DNA of 32,961 nucleotides from Betaproteobacteria bacterium HGW-Betaproteobacteria-12 (GTDB lineage: Bacteria > Pseudomonadota > Gammaproteobacteria > Burkholderiales > Rhodocyclaceae). Under the pieces are notes generated by a model, which ran no database searches, had not been told where the DNA came from, and worked only from the letters and a program-made list of their open reading frames with translations. Positions 24,538 through 32,961 of the stretch are shown here, piece after piece; position 1 is the first letter of the stretch, and each line of letters opens with the position of its first letter. The DNA lies in the NCBI GenBank assembly GCA_002842345.1, contig PHCU01000030.1, positions 1 through 32,961 of the forward strand, given 5' to 3'. The position numbers and the translations under genes were made by a program.

Positions 24538-25230
24538 ATGAAAGCAGAGGACTTGCTGCACAAAATGCTTGAAATTCAATCCCCCTGGCAAATCGTCCGC
24601 ATCCGCGAAGACCTGGGGAAGCACCAGATCGACGTCTGGATCGGCCGCCAGACCGGCAAGAGCAGCTGGTTCTTCGGCCACCGGGCAGCCGCCGCCCCCG
24701 AGGACCGCGAGCACGTGTGGCGGCACGTCAATCTCGGCGATCAACGCTGCCTGATCCACGCCGCGCTGGTCGACGACCCGGCGCCGCCGGGCTGGAGCGG
24801 CGAATTGGGAATGCCCTTCAGCCGCGCCCTGGCCCGCCTGATCGCGGCGATGATGCGCGAAGGCATCAAGCTGCAAAGTATCTGCGGCCTGCTCGACCTG
24901 ACCGTCAGCGACCTGTGGAAATTCAAGCACACCCTGGACAACGGCAAGGCCGGCCTGTCCGGCGCGCCGCTGCTGGCGACGGATGAGGCGGGCGGCCCGT
25001 CGGCGGTGCCCGAACCGGATCACCCGGTCTGGGAGCGCCTGCTCGACGGTTCGCTGAATATCGACATCCGCCTGCTCAGCCTGAAGTTCCTGCTCTCCAA
25101 GCTGCGCGAACAGATGCGCCTGATCAGCGATAGCGAAGTCCGCGTCCTCAAGGCCTACGAACTGCAGCGCTACTTTGTCCGTTACGAACGGGCGCTCGGC
25201 CACGAACTCGCCCAACTCGCCGACGCCTGA
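24538..25230 (+). CDS. Unknown protein resembling the N-terminal part of ISL3-family transposases
   Basis: The 230-residue protein is not one I can name. Its first 140 residues follow the layout of the ISL3 transposase N-terminus: SPWQIVRIREDLGKHQIDVW, a turn where transposases have a CPxCG zinc knuckle (here WFFGHR), then REHVWRHVNLGDQRCLIHA. A helix-turn-helix-like part (SICGLLDLTVSDLWKFKHTL) follows. The zinc cysteines are lost and no DDE catalytic domain follows; instead there is a Leu-rich C-terminus (IDIRLLSLKFLLSKLREQMRLI, split by a turn) that could form coiled helices. A domesticated DNA-binding or scaffold protein is possible. ATG 24538 was chosen after GGGAGACAAAC. It is 22 bases before the next gene. 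Confidence 0.7.
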   Translation: MKAEDLLHKMLEIQSPWQIVRIREDLGKHQIDVWIGRQTGKSSWFFGHRAAAAPEDREHVWRHVNLGDQRCLIHAALVDDPAPPGWSGELGMPFSRALARLIAAMMREGIKLQSICGLLDLTVSDLWKFKHTLDNGKAGLSGAPLLATDEAGGPSAVPEPDHPVWERLLDGSLNIDIRLLSLKFLLSKLREQMRLISDSEVRVLKAYELQRYFVRYERALGHELAQLADA

Positions 25231-25252
25231 AGCGCCCATCAAGGAAACAACA

Positions 25253-26242
25253 ATGACAGCCAACACAGGCCTGATGTCCATCGGGCGCGCCGCCGAACTG
25301 ATCGGCCAGGGCAAGTATCTGAATATCGCCGGCGACGAGGATGCGTTGCGCCAGTTGCCCAAGGGCGACTGGATCGGCGGCACCATCCCCTACTTCATGG
25401 CCGACGACGGCGGCACCATCGCCCGCGACCGGGTGTTCGTCCATGAAATCGAAGTCTTCGAGGAGCTGCCCAGCATCCGCCTGCACGACGTCGATTCGCT
25501 GCCGCAGCTCTGTCGCACCGCCCCGGAAAACGGCTACACGATACTGATCGTGCCGGCTTTCGGCCCCTGCCATGGCAGCTTTGCCGAAAATGCGCCGAAC
25601 TACGAAGAGATGTACATGAAGCCGCTGGTCGGCTGGGTCGCCGGCGTCCATCTCGACGATCTCGGCCAGCGCACACCGAAAGTCGTGCTCGGCACCACCG
25701 GCGAATTCTCCGACCAGCACGCGGTGGCCATCGACGTACCGCTGCCGGCCGACAAGTTCGCCCGCATCGACATCATCAATCTGTTTCAGCCCGGCGCTGG
25801 CGCGGCCATTACCTTCGACGCCACCGGCTTTGCCGCCGGCGACTGCCGGATCGGCGGCCAGCCGGCCAATCTGGCCGAGCATCTGCTGGCAGGCGGCATC
25901 GACAGCCGCCTGCCGCTGGTCGCCGACTATTGCGGCGCGGCGATCAATGTCAGCATCAAGGCGATCGACGCCAACGCCCGGCGGGTCGACTTCTACGCCC
26001 CCGTCTTCCCCGGCGTCGAATACCGCATCGCCGCCCCGCTCGGCGATTACGTCAATGCCTTCCAGGCGGCGCTGCCGCGGATCGACGGCGGCCTCACCTT
26101 CTCCTGCAACTGCATCCTCAACTTCCTCTACTCCGGACTGGAAGGCCAGCGCACCGGGCCGATCACCGGGCCGATGACCTTCGGCGAGATCGGCTACCAG
26201 CTGCTCAACCAGACCCTGGTTTATCTGACCGTAGACGGCTGA
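25253..26242 (+). CDS. Conserved-looking protein of unknown function with C-terminal SCNC motif
   Basis: The 329-residue soluble protein starts at an ATG with AAGGAA at 6 bases. It has no signal peptide or membrane helix. It opens with MSIGRAAELIGQGKYLNIAG and GGTIPYFMADDGG. Its last 50 residues carry LTFSCNCILNFLYSGLEG (C285, C287) and then TGPITGPMTFGEIGYQLLNQ. The F-S-C-N followed by a Gly-rich loop and a GEI segment recall the C-terminal part of FIST sensory domains, but the N-terminal half does not obviously fit. It follows the transposase-like gene after 22 bases, so they are likely one unit. Its stop overlaps the convergent PyrD-like gene by 22 bases. Confidence 0.75.
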   Translation: MTANTGLMSIGRAAELIGQGKYLNIAGDEDALRQLPKGDWIGGTIPYFMADDGGTIARDRVFVHEIEVFEELPSIRLHDVDSLPQLCRTAPENGYTILIVPAFGPCHGSFAENAPNYEEMYMKPLVGWVAGVHLDDLGQRTPKVVLGTTGEFSDQHAVAIDVPLPADKFARIDIINLFQPGAGAAITFDATGFAAGDCRIGGQPANLAEHLLAGGIDSRLPLVADYCGAAINVSIKAIDANARRVDFYAPVFPGVEYRIAAPLGDYVNAFQAALPRIDGGLTFSCNCILNFLYSGLEGQRTGPITGPMTFGEIGYQLLNQTLVYLTVDG

Positions 26243-26991
26243 CACGGCGCCTTGCTGCGCTCGCCCCCCGGCGAGCACAGCAGGCTGTCCAGGCAGGCCG
26301 CCCCCTGCTCGACGAACAGCCGATGCACCTGCACGCCGGCGGCGCCGGCCGCCCGTGCCGCGGCGACATCGGCGGCGCTGCGGATGCCGCCGACGGCGAC
26401 CAGTGCCGGGCCGCCGGCCAGTTGCCCGGCCAGTTCGGCCAAGCGCGCGAAGCGCCCGGCCGCCTCGGGCAGAACGACGGTCAGCAGATCGAACCCGGCC
26501 GCGGCGGCGATCTCGGCGGCCGCCGGCAAGGGGTCGCCGACGCCGCCCAGCGGCAGTTTCAACGCCAGCGGCAGATAACGGCCGCTGGCTGCGGCCCGCC
26601 CATCGCGCTGCCCAACCGCCGCCCGGCAGGCCCGTGCCAGCCGGCAGCGGTGTTCCGGCAGCAGAAAACGGCGGTTGGCGGCGGCGCTCAGGTTGAAGCT
26701 CAGGTAATCGGCCACCGGCCACAGCGCCGCCAGGCCGGCCAGCCAGGCGACCGTCAGGCTGTCTTCCGGCAAATCGGCGGGCAGCCCCAAACCGAGGCCG
26801 ACCGCGCCGCCGCGCGATGCCATGCCGCCGGCCAGCGTCGCCGCGACGCTCGCCGCGTGCTCCGGCCACACCGAACCGACCTCGACGCTGCCGAAGCCGT
26901 GCGCCAGCAATTCCGCCGCCCGGCTGCCGTCCTTGTCGATACCGCCGGCTAGGCCGGGCCGGGCGTGCCAGGGAAAAATCCGGCGGCTCAT
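26221..26991 (-). CDS. PyrD-like FMN protein with altered active site
   Basis: The 256-residue protein resembles dihydroorotate dehydrogenase but is about 80 residues shorter than class 2 PyrD. It keeps FMN-type motifs: GLAGGIDKDGSRA, HGFGSVEVGSVWP, LPLALKLPLG and VAVGGIRSAADVAAA followed by GAAGVQVHRLF. Two substrate motifs are changed. The N-R-x-G-F-N-N block is replaced by a Gly-rich ASRGGAVGLGLG, and the N-x-S-S-P-N-T loop reads NLSAAAN, so the class 2 catalytic serine is apparently alanine. It is therefore unlikely to make orotate. It overlaps the upstream SerC-like gene by 4 bases and is the last gene of the pqqE run. Confidence 0.78.
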   Translation of the reverse strand: MSRRIFPWHARPGLAGGIDKDGSRAAELLAHGFGSVEVGSVWPEHAASVAATLAGGMASRGGAVGLGLGLPADLPEDSLTVAWLAGLAALWPVADYLSFNLSAAANRRFLLPEHRCRLARACRAAVGQRDGRAAASGRYLPLALKLPLGGVGDPLPAAAEIAAAAGFDLLTVVLPEAAGRFARLAELAGQLAGGPALVAVGGIRSAADVAAARAAGAAGVQVHRLFVEQGAACLDSLLCSPGGERSKAPCQPSTVR

Positions 26992-28067
26992 CCGTATAAC
27001 CGGGCGAACTCGGCCATGAAGCCGGCCAGCGCCAACGCCCCGGCTTCCGGCATGGCGTTGTAGAGACTGGCGCGCAGCCCGCCGAGCTGGCGGTGGCCGC
27101 GCAGATGGTGCAGGCCGGCGGCCTCGGCCTGACACAGGAAGACCTCGGTCAGCGCCGGGTTGGCCAGATGGAAGCGGATATTGACCGGCGAGCGGTGGCC
27201 GGCCAGCACCGGCGCCACATAGAAGCCGCCACTGGCCTCGATCGCACCATAGACGCGCTCTGCCTTGCGCCGGCTGGCGACAGCCATCGCCGCCAGGCCG
27301 CCGTGTTCGGCGAGCCAGTCGAAAACCAGGGCGGCGACGTGGATGGCCTGCATCGGCGGGGTGTTGACGCAACTGCCCTCGGCCGCCTGGTGGCGATAAG
27401 AAAACGGCGCCGGCAGTTCCGCCGGCGAGCGCTCCAGCAGATCTTCGCGAACGATGACGACAGTCAGGCCGGCCGGCCCGATGTTTTTCTGGGCGCTGGC
27501 ATAGACGACGCCGAATTTCGCCACGTCCAGCGGCGCCATCAGCAAGGACGAGGTGCAATCGGCCACCAGCGGCACCTCACCGCAGTCGGGCAGCGCGGGA
27601 TAGGCGATGCCATCGACCGTCTCGTTGGGCGTGATGTGGCAGTAGGCGCAGTCGGCGGGAAAAGCCCAGCGGCCGGTCGGCGGCGCGGCCAGTGGCTGCT
27701 CGCCGGGGTGGCGGGCGACCACCGTCACCTCGGCCAGCTTGCCGGCCTCGGCCATCGCCCGCCGCGACCAGTAGCCGGAATCGGCATAAGCCGCCCGCCG
27801 GGAAGCGCCGAGCAGGTTCATCGGCAGCAGCGAAAACTGCTGCATGGCGCCGCCGGCCAGGAACAGGATGCGGTAGTCGGCCGGCACGGCCAGCAGTTCG
27901 GCCAGCCGGCAGCGCGCCCGCTCGAGCAGGCTGCGGAAGGCCGGGCCGGTAAACGGCCGCTCGCTGGCGCTGGCGCCGTCGGCACCGCGGCGGAACAGTT
28001 CGTCGGCGGCGCGGGCCAGCACCGCGTCCGGCAGGCGGGCCGGGCCGGCGGCGAAGTTCCAGGCCAT
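26988..28067 (-). CDS. SerC-like PLP aminotransferase with altered substrate site
   Basis: The 359-residue protein aligns along its whole length with phosphoserine aminotransferase. It has NFAAGPARLP, W100 (SGYW) that stacks on PLP, D170 (VADCTSS), the Schiff-base lysine K194 in SAQKNIGPAGLTVVIVRED, and the C-terminal GHRQLGGLRASLYNAMP. The N-terminal substrate motif S-H-R-G of SerC, whose His and Arg bind the phosphate group, is replaced by SERPFTGPAF with a short insertion. A housekeeping SerC would keep it, so a different amino acceptor or donor is likely, perhaps lacking phosphate. The ATG overlaps the stop of the upstream membrane gene by one base, and the stop overlaps the PyrD-like start by 4 bases. 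Confidence 0.82.
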   Translation of the reverse strand: MAWNFAAGPARLPDAVLARAADELFRRGADGASASERPFTGPAFRSLLERARCRLAELLAVPADYRILFLAGGAMQQFSLLPMNLLGASRRAAYADSGYWSRRAMAEAGKLAEVTVVARHPGEQPLAAPPTGRWAFPADCAYCHITPNETVDGIAYPALPDCGEVPLVADCTSSLLMAPLDVAKFGVVYASAQKNIGPAGLTVVIVREDLLERSPAELPAPFSYRHQAAEGSCVNTPPMQAIHVAALVFDWLAEHGGLAAMAVASRRKAERVYGAIEASGGFYVAPVLAGHRSPVNIRFHLANPALTEVFLCQAEAAGLHHLRGHRQLGGLRASLYNAMPEAGALALAGFMAEFARLYG

Positions 28068-28567
28068 CAGCCGAAGAGGAAGCCGCCGTGGCTGCCGGCC
28101 GCCATGAAGAACAGCAGCGGGATCGACAGCATGGTGTTGGTCCGCGACGACAGGTGGGTGATGCGCGAACAACGCAGGCGTTCCGCGACCGGCGCCGGGA
28201 CCAGGCCAAGTACCTTCTTCTGGTGCGGCCAGAGGACGAACCATAGATTGAGCAGCATCAGCGTGCCGATATAGACGCCGACGCCGAGCGGCGCCAGGCT
28301 GCCTTCCAGGCTCAGCGCCCCGGGCAGCCAGCCGCGCTGCCAGAGCATGAAGCAGCCGGCCACCCAGGTGACCACCGCCGCCCAGCGAAAAGTGCCGTGC
28401 TCGCGGTGGATCACCGCCTGCAGCCGCGGGCTGTCGGCCTCGGCCAGATCGCTCGCCGCCAGCGGCTGCCAGCGCGGCCGCTGGACGACGCTGGCGTAGT
28501 TGTGGCCGACCCAGATGATGCCGGCGAGGAAATGCAGCCAGCGGGCCAGCAGTTCGAGGATCTCCAT
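28067..28567 (-). CDS. Urate-oxidase-N-like (PuuD-type) integral membrane protein
   Basis: The 166-residue protein has about four membrane helices: LLARWLHFLAGIIWVGH, WAAVVTWVAGCFMLW, LGVGVYIGTLMLLNLWFVLW and TMLSIPLLFFMAAGSHGGF. This matches the N-terminal membrane domain of urate hydroxylase PuuD, without the cytochrome c domain that PuuD has. Seven histidines (12, 22, 54, 57, 115, 138, 160) lie at or near helix ends and several could hold haem or metal. No purine genes are near, so urate is not an obvious substrate. A membrane redox partner for the pqqE run is a possibility. It starts 4 bases after the small upstream ORF. Confidence 0.75.
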   Translation of the reverse strand: MEILELLARWLHFLAGIIWVGHNYASVVQRPRWQPLAASDLAEADSPRLQAVIHREHGTFRWAAVVTWVAGCFMLWQRGWLPGALSLEGSLAPLGVGVYIGTLMLLNLWFVLWPHQKKVLGLVPAPVAERLRCSRITHLSSRTNTMLSIPLLFFMAAGSHGGFLFG

Positions 28568-28571
28568 CGCC

Positions 28572-28667
28572 TCAGCCGGCCAGCAGGCGCAACAGGCCGA
28601 CCAGCACAGCGGTCAGCAGGATGCCGAGGCCGATGGTGGCGAGCGCGCTATCGAAGGGGTGGCCCAC
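28572..28667 (-). CDS. Small single-helix membrane protein (31 residues)
   Basis: A GTG at 28667, directly after the pqqE TGA, opens a 31-codon frame in phase with pqqE and ending 4 bases before the next gene. GGAG inside the end of pqqE stands 6 bases before this GTG, which is ideal spacing. After VGHPFDSALA comes a hydrophobic helix (TIGLGILLTAVLVGLLRLLAG) with one Arg near the cytoplasmic end. Without it the run would have an unexplained 100-base gap between otherwise touching genes. Function is unknown; a subunit of the neighbouring membrane protein is the simplest guess. Confidence 0.6.
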   Translation of the reverse strand: MGHPFDSALATIGLGILLTAVLVGLLRLLAG

Positions 28668-29813
28668 TCAATACTCCATGAAATCGGTGGACACAGCGTT
28701 GGCCGAGCGCTTGACCAGCGGCTTGTGGAAACGCAGGGACTTGGTCGTCACCGCCACCGCATCCTCGATCACATGGTGGTGCGGCGAGCGGCTGCAGGCC
28801 GGATCGGTGTTGTTGGCGTCGCCGGTCAGCAGCAGGGCCTGGCAGCGGCAGCCGCCGAAATCCTTTTCCTTTTCGTCGCAGGAACTGCACGGCTCGGGCA
28901 GCCAGTCGAGGCCGCGGTACTTGCGGAACAGCGGCGACTCGTGCCACAGCCAGGTCAGCGGCTTTTCCCGCACGGAGATGAACTCCAGGCCGGGAATCAC
29001 CCGCGCCTCCTGGCAGGGCATGGCCACGCCGTCCGGCGCCAGGGTCAGGTGGATGGCGCCCCAGCCGTTCATGCAGGCCTTCGGCCGGCCTTCGTAGTAG
29101 TCGGGGATGACGAAATAGATGGTCATCGTCTTGCCCAGCTTGCCCCGCCATTCATTGACCACGCGTTCGGCCTCGCGCACCTGTTCGAGCGTCGGCATCA
29201 ATTCGTCGCGGTTCATCAGCGCCCAGTTGTAGTACTGGATATTGGCGAACTCGATGTACTCGATGCCCAGGTCGGCGGCCCATTCGATCATCTCGGGAAT
29301 CATCGCGATGTTCTGCTTGAACACCGGCATGTTGAGCACCATCGGGAAACCGTGCTTCTTGATCAGCCGCGCCGCTTCCATCTTCAGCGCATGGGCGCGG
29401 GCGCCGACCAGGGCGTCGGTGATTTCCGCCTTGATCGCCTGCACCGACAGCTGGACATGCTTCAGGCCGGCTGCCTTGAGTGCGATCAGCCGCTCCTCGG
29501 TCAGGCCGATGCCGGAGGTGATCAGGTTGGTGTAGAAGCCGATGCTGTCGGCGTACTCGACCAGTTCCTCGAGATCGTCACGGAGCAGCGGCTCGCCGCC
29601 GGTGAAGCCAAGTTGCAGCGCGCCCAGCTCGCGGGCTTCGCGCAATACCTGTTTCCATTCTTCGGTGCTCAGCTCGCGCGAACCGTAATCGTCGAAATCG
29701 AGCGGGTTGTTGCACCAGGAGCATTTCAGCGGGCAGCGGTAAGTCAGTTCGAGCGACAGCCAGAGCGGCTTGCCCTGACCATCCAGACTGACACCACGTT
29801 GTTCTTGCGGCAT
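28668..29813 (-). CDS. pqqE: PqqA peptide cyclase PqqE (radical SAM/SPASM)
   Basis: PqqE joins the Glu and Tyr side chains of PqqA with a carbon-carbon bond, using PqqD as peptide chaperone. The 381-residue protein has the SAM cluster motif YRCPLKCSWCNNP (C27, C31, C34), the GFTGGEPLLRDD loop, and YYNWALMNRDELMPT. A C-terminal SPASM part has C-x-x-C-rich EPCSSCDEKEKDFGGCRCQA and LTGDANNTDPACSRSPHHH for auxiliary clusters. It is the first gene of the second minus-strand run. An AAAGG lies 7 bases before the ATG. It lies 4.5 kb upstream of pqqB, with other genes between; in most genomes pqqE follows pqqD. Confidence 0.97.
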   Translation of the reverse strand: MPQEQRGVSLDGQGKPLWLSLELTYRCPLKCSWCNNPLDFDDYGSRELSTEEWKQVLREARELGALQLGFTGGEPLLRDDLEELVEYADSIGFYTNLITSGIGLTEERLIALKAAGLKHVQLSVQAIKAEITDALVGARAHALKMEAARLIKKHGFPMVLNMPVFKQNIAMIPEMIEWAADLGIEYIEFANIQYYNWALMNRDELMPTLEQVREAERVVNEWRGKLGKTMTIYFVIPDYYEGRPKACMNGWGAIHLTLAPDGVAMPCQEARVIPGLEFISVREKPLTWLWHESPLFRKYRGLDWLPEPCSSCDEKEKDFGGCRCQALLLTGDANNTDPACSRSPHHHVIEDAVAVTTKSLRFHKPLVKRSANAVSTDFMEY

Positions 29814-29872
29814 GGGAACCCTTTCGACAGCGAAGAAGCCCCATTGTCAAGCGCGGCCGGCCCGGACGCGCC

Positions 29873-29907
29873 CCTGAAATCCGGACAACGGCCTAGCGAT
29901 TTTCAGG
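29873..29907. promoter_or_regulatory. Spaced inverted repeat in the pqqE / Sel1 divergent region
   Basis: CCTGAAAT (29873-29880) and ATTTTCAGG (29899-29907) are inverted copies, differing by one inserted base, in the 194-base gap between pqqE and the divergent Sel1-repeat gene. The position suits an operator for pqqE or for both genes. No known regulator could be matched. Confidence 0.35.
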
Positions 29908-30007
29908 AGAATCGGCGAACGGGTGGCGAACGCCGCAAAAAGGCCGGCGGCGGAACCTTGCCCCGACGATACTGTCTTGGTTACCGTCATCCATCCCCCT
30001 GCCGACC

Positions 30008-30814
30008 ATGAAATTGCCCTGGCTCTCACTCTTGCCGTTCGCCGCCGTTACCGCCCTCGCCGCCGCCCAGGACAGCAACAGCAGCGACTGGATCAAGAAT
30101 CCGGCGATGGGCAATTACAAGGCCTACGCGGAATTCAAGATGGCCAATTACCCGGCGGCCCGGCACATCTGGCAAGTCTTGGCTGGGCTGGGCAACCCGG
30201 ATGCCTTGTTCAATCTCGGCATCCTGGCCGAAGACGGCCTCGGCGAAGCGGCGGACATCGGCAAGGCCGAGGCCTTGTACATCGCCTCGGCCGACGCCGG
30301 CGGCTTCAAGGCCCAGTACCGCCTGGGCATGCTGTACAGCAGCCCCGGCGCGCTGCCGCAAAATCTCGACAAGGCCCGGCACTACCTGACGCTGGCCAGC
30401 CAGGCCGGCGATCGCGAGGCGGCGGCCCGCCTGCAGTCGCTGGCCAATCCCGAACGACCGGCCAGCCCGTTCGAACAGGCGGAACTGCTCGCCAGCGCCG
30501 GCCGGCACGCCGAAGCGGCGATCATTTACCAGCGCCTGGCCGACCAGGGCGATAACGTCGCCCAGACCCGTCTGGCCTGGATGTACGAAGCCGGCCGCGG
30601 CGTCGACCGCAACCTGGACGAAGCAGCCCGGCGCTTTGCCGTGGCCGGCGAGGCCGGCAACCGTGAAGCGCAATACGCCCTGGCGGTGATGTTCAAGACC
30701 GGCCGCGGGCAGCCGGTCGATCCGCAACGCAGCAGCGAGTGGTTGAAACGCTCGGCCGCCCAGGGCTATCCCCCAGCACAGGCGGCCCTGGCGGCGCAGG
30801 AGAACGCCGAGTGA
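30008..30814 (+). CDS. Secreted Sel1-repeat protein
   Basis: The 268-residue protein has a signal peptide ending LAAAQD. Four Sel1-like helical repeats follow (about residues 62-98, 99-135, 181-216 and 217-252), each with an A-x-x-x-L-G/A-x-x-Y/F pattern and a G-x-G turn, such as AQTRLAWMYEAGRGVDRNLDEA in shorter form. The region 140-180 is a degenerate repeat. Such proteins are periplasmic scaffolds for protein contacts; no enzyme site is seen. No Shine-Dalgarno sequence precedes the ATG, yet the signal peptide supports this start. It is divergent from pqqE, so a role around a periplasmic PQQ enzyme is possible but unproven. Confidence 0.82.
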   Translation: MKLPWLSLLPFAAVTALAAAQDSNSSDWIKNPAMGNYKAYAEFKMANYPAARHIWQVLAGLGNPDALFNLGILAEDGLGEAADIGKAEALYIASADAGGFKAQYRLGMLYSSPGALPQNLDKARHYLTLASQAGDREAAARLQSLANPERPASPFEQAELLASAGRHAEAAIIYQRLADQGDNVAQTRLAWMYEAGRGVDRNLDEAARRFAVAGEAGNREAQYALAVMFKTGRGQPVDPQRSSEWLKRSAAQGYPPAQAALAAQENAE

Positions 30815-31065
30815 TACCGGCGCGCCAGGTAGACCCGGTCGCCAGCCCGTGGGCGAAGCGGAGGCGAACGGCCAGCCGCTGAAGTCTTGCCGGCCGCTTG
30901 CCTTTCAGCCTTGTGCAAACAGCCGCCACAGGCATCACTTAAGTAATATACTGGCTCGGCAATACTTGGTAATCGGGAGGTGGCGCATTTTGAAAAGAGC
31001 GCGACCGACCCTTGAATGACCCAAGAAAAACAGCAAGAACAAAGGCAGGGAGTATGGAGACCCAA
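30815..31065. promoter_or_regulatory. Non-coding region before the AcoR-like gene, with near-palindrome and -10 candidate
   Basis: A 14-base near-palindrome ATCACTTAAGTAAT lies at 30934-30947 and overlaps a -10-like TATACT (30947-30952). A good -35 element is not seen at the normal distance, so an activator could be needed. The region is clearly less GC-rich than the genes. No terminator with a T-run was seen for the Sel1 gene. Confidence 0.4.

Positions 31066-32961
<1,896 letters not shown>

Noticed and set aside
24264-24563. 99-codon minus-strand frame in the gap before pqqB
   Set aside because: No ribosome site, no recognised pattern, Arg/Pro/Ala-rich, and it overlaps the start of the plus-strand gene.
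25148-26869. Long minus-strand frame across the SCNC gene and into the PyrD-like gene
   Set aside because: Low-complexity Gly/Arg content, no recognisable domain, and it would overlap two better supported genes.

Overview
The window is GC-rich, densely coded proteobacterial chromosome. The protein styles (FNR-type regulator with an N-terminal Cys cluster, HemN with an FNR-box promoter, Fiu/PiuC iron uptake, a full PQQ gene set, an AcoR-type sigma-54 activator) suggest a facultatively anaerobic betaproteobacterium, perhaps of the Rhodocyclales. That placement is inference. No tRNA, rRNA, CRISPR array, intact insertion sequence or prophage gene was seen.

Layout. (1) 1-545, plus strand: the tail of a short-chain dehydrogenase and a fused two-domain 4-OT-type tautomerase. 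(2) 547-10436, minus strand: an iron-acquisition block. A PepSY membrane protein, two small periplasmic proteins (DUF2271, DUF4198) and a membrane-anchored flavodoxin/FAD/NAD(P)H reductase form one operon. It is followed by the catecholate receptor fiu, the dioxygenase piuC, an FMN-dependent 2-hydroxyacid oxidase and a second TonB-dependent receptor. Fur-box-like sites lie upstream of the PepSY gene and of fiu. (3) 10624-11240: a ParE/RelE-type toxin with a Phd/YefM-type antitoxin. (4) 11444-17349, minus strand: selD, a 68-residue metal-binding chaperone, a PAS-GGDEF-EAL protein, the copper ATPase copA and a TauE/SafE (DsbD-like) membrane protein. (5) 17412-19644: hemN and an fnr-type regulator, divergent, sharing one FNR box placed as in a class II promoter for hemN.

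(6) 19846-29813 is the most interesting part: a PQQ locus with an unusual layout. One minus-strand run reads pqqB-pqqC-pqqA-pqqD-pqqU. pqqU is a TonB-dependent receptor closely resembling E. coli YncD/PqqU, the PQQ importer. The PqqA precursor gene has only 24 codons, is internal to the run and is flanked by hairpins. A second minus-strand run reads pqqE, then a 31-codon single-helix membrane ORF, a urate-oxidase-N-like membrane protein, a SerC-like aminotransferase and a PyrD-like flavoprotein. All five are overlapped or almost touching. The last two keep their cofactor motifs but appear to have lost key substrate residues of SerC and PyrD, so they may do something new. Between the two runs, on the plus strand, lie two genes of unknown function. 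One looks like a domesticated N-terminal part of an ISL3-type transposase. No pqqF/pqqG peptidase is present.

(7) 30008-32961, plus strand: a secreted Sel1-repeat protein and an AcoR-like sigma-54 activator that runs off the window. Such regulators often control alcohol or acetoin oxidation, which would fit a PQQ-dependent dehydrogenase encoded nearby outside the window.
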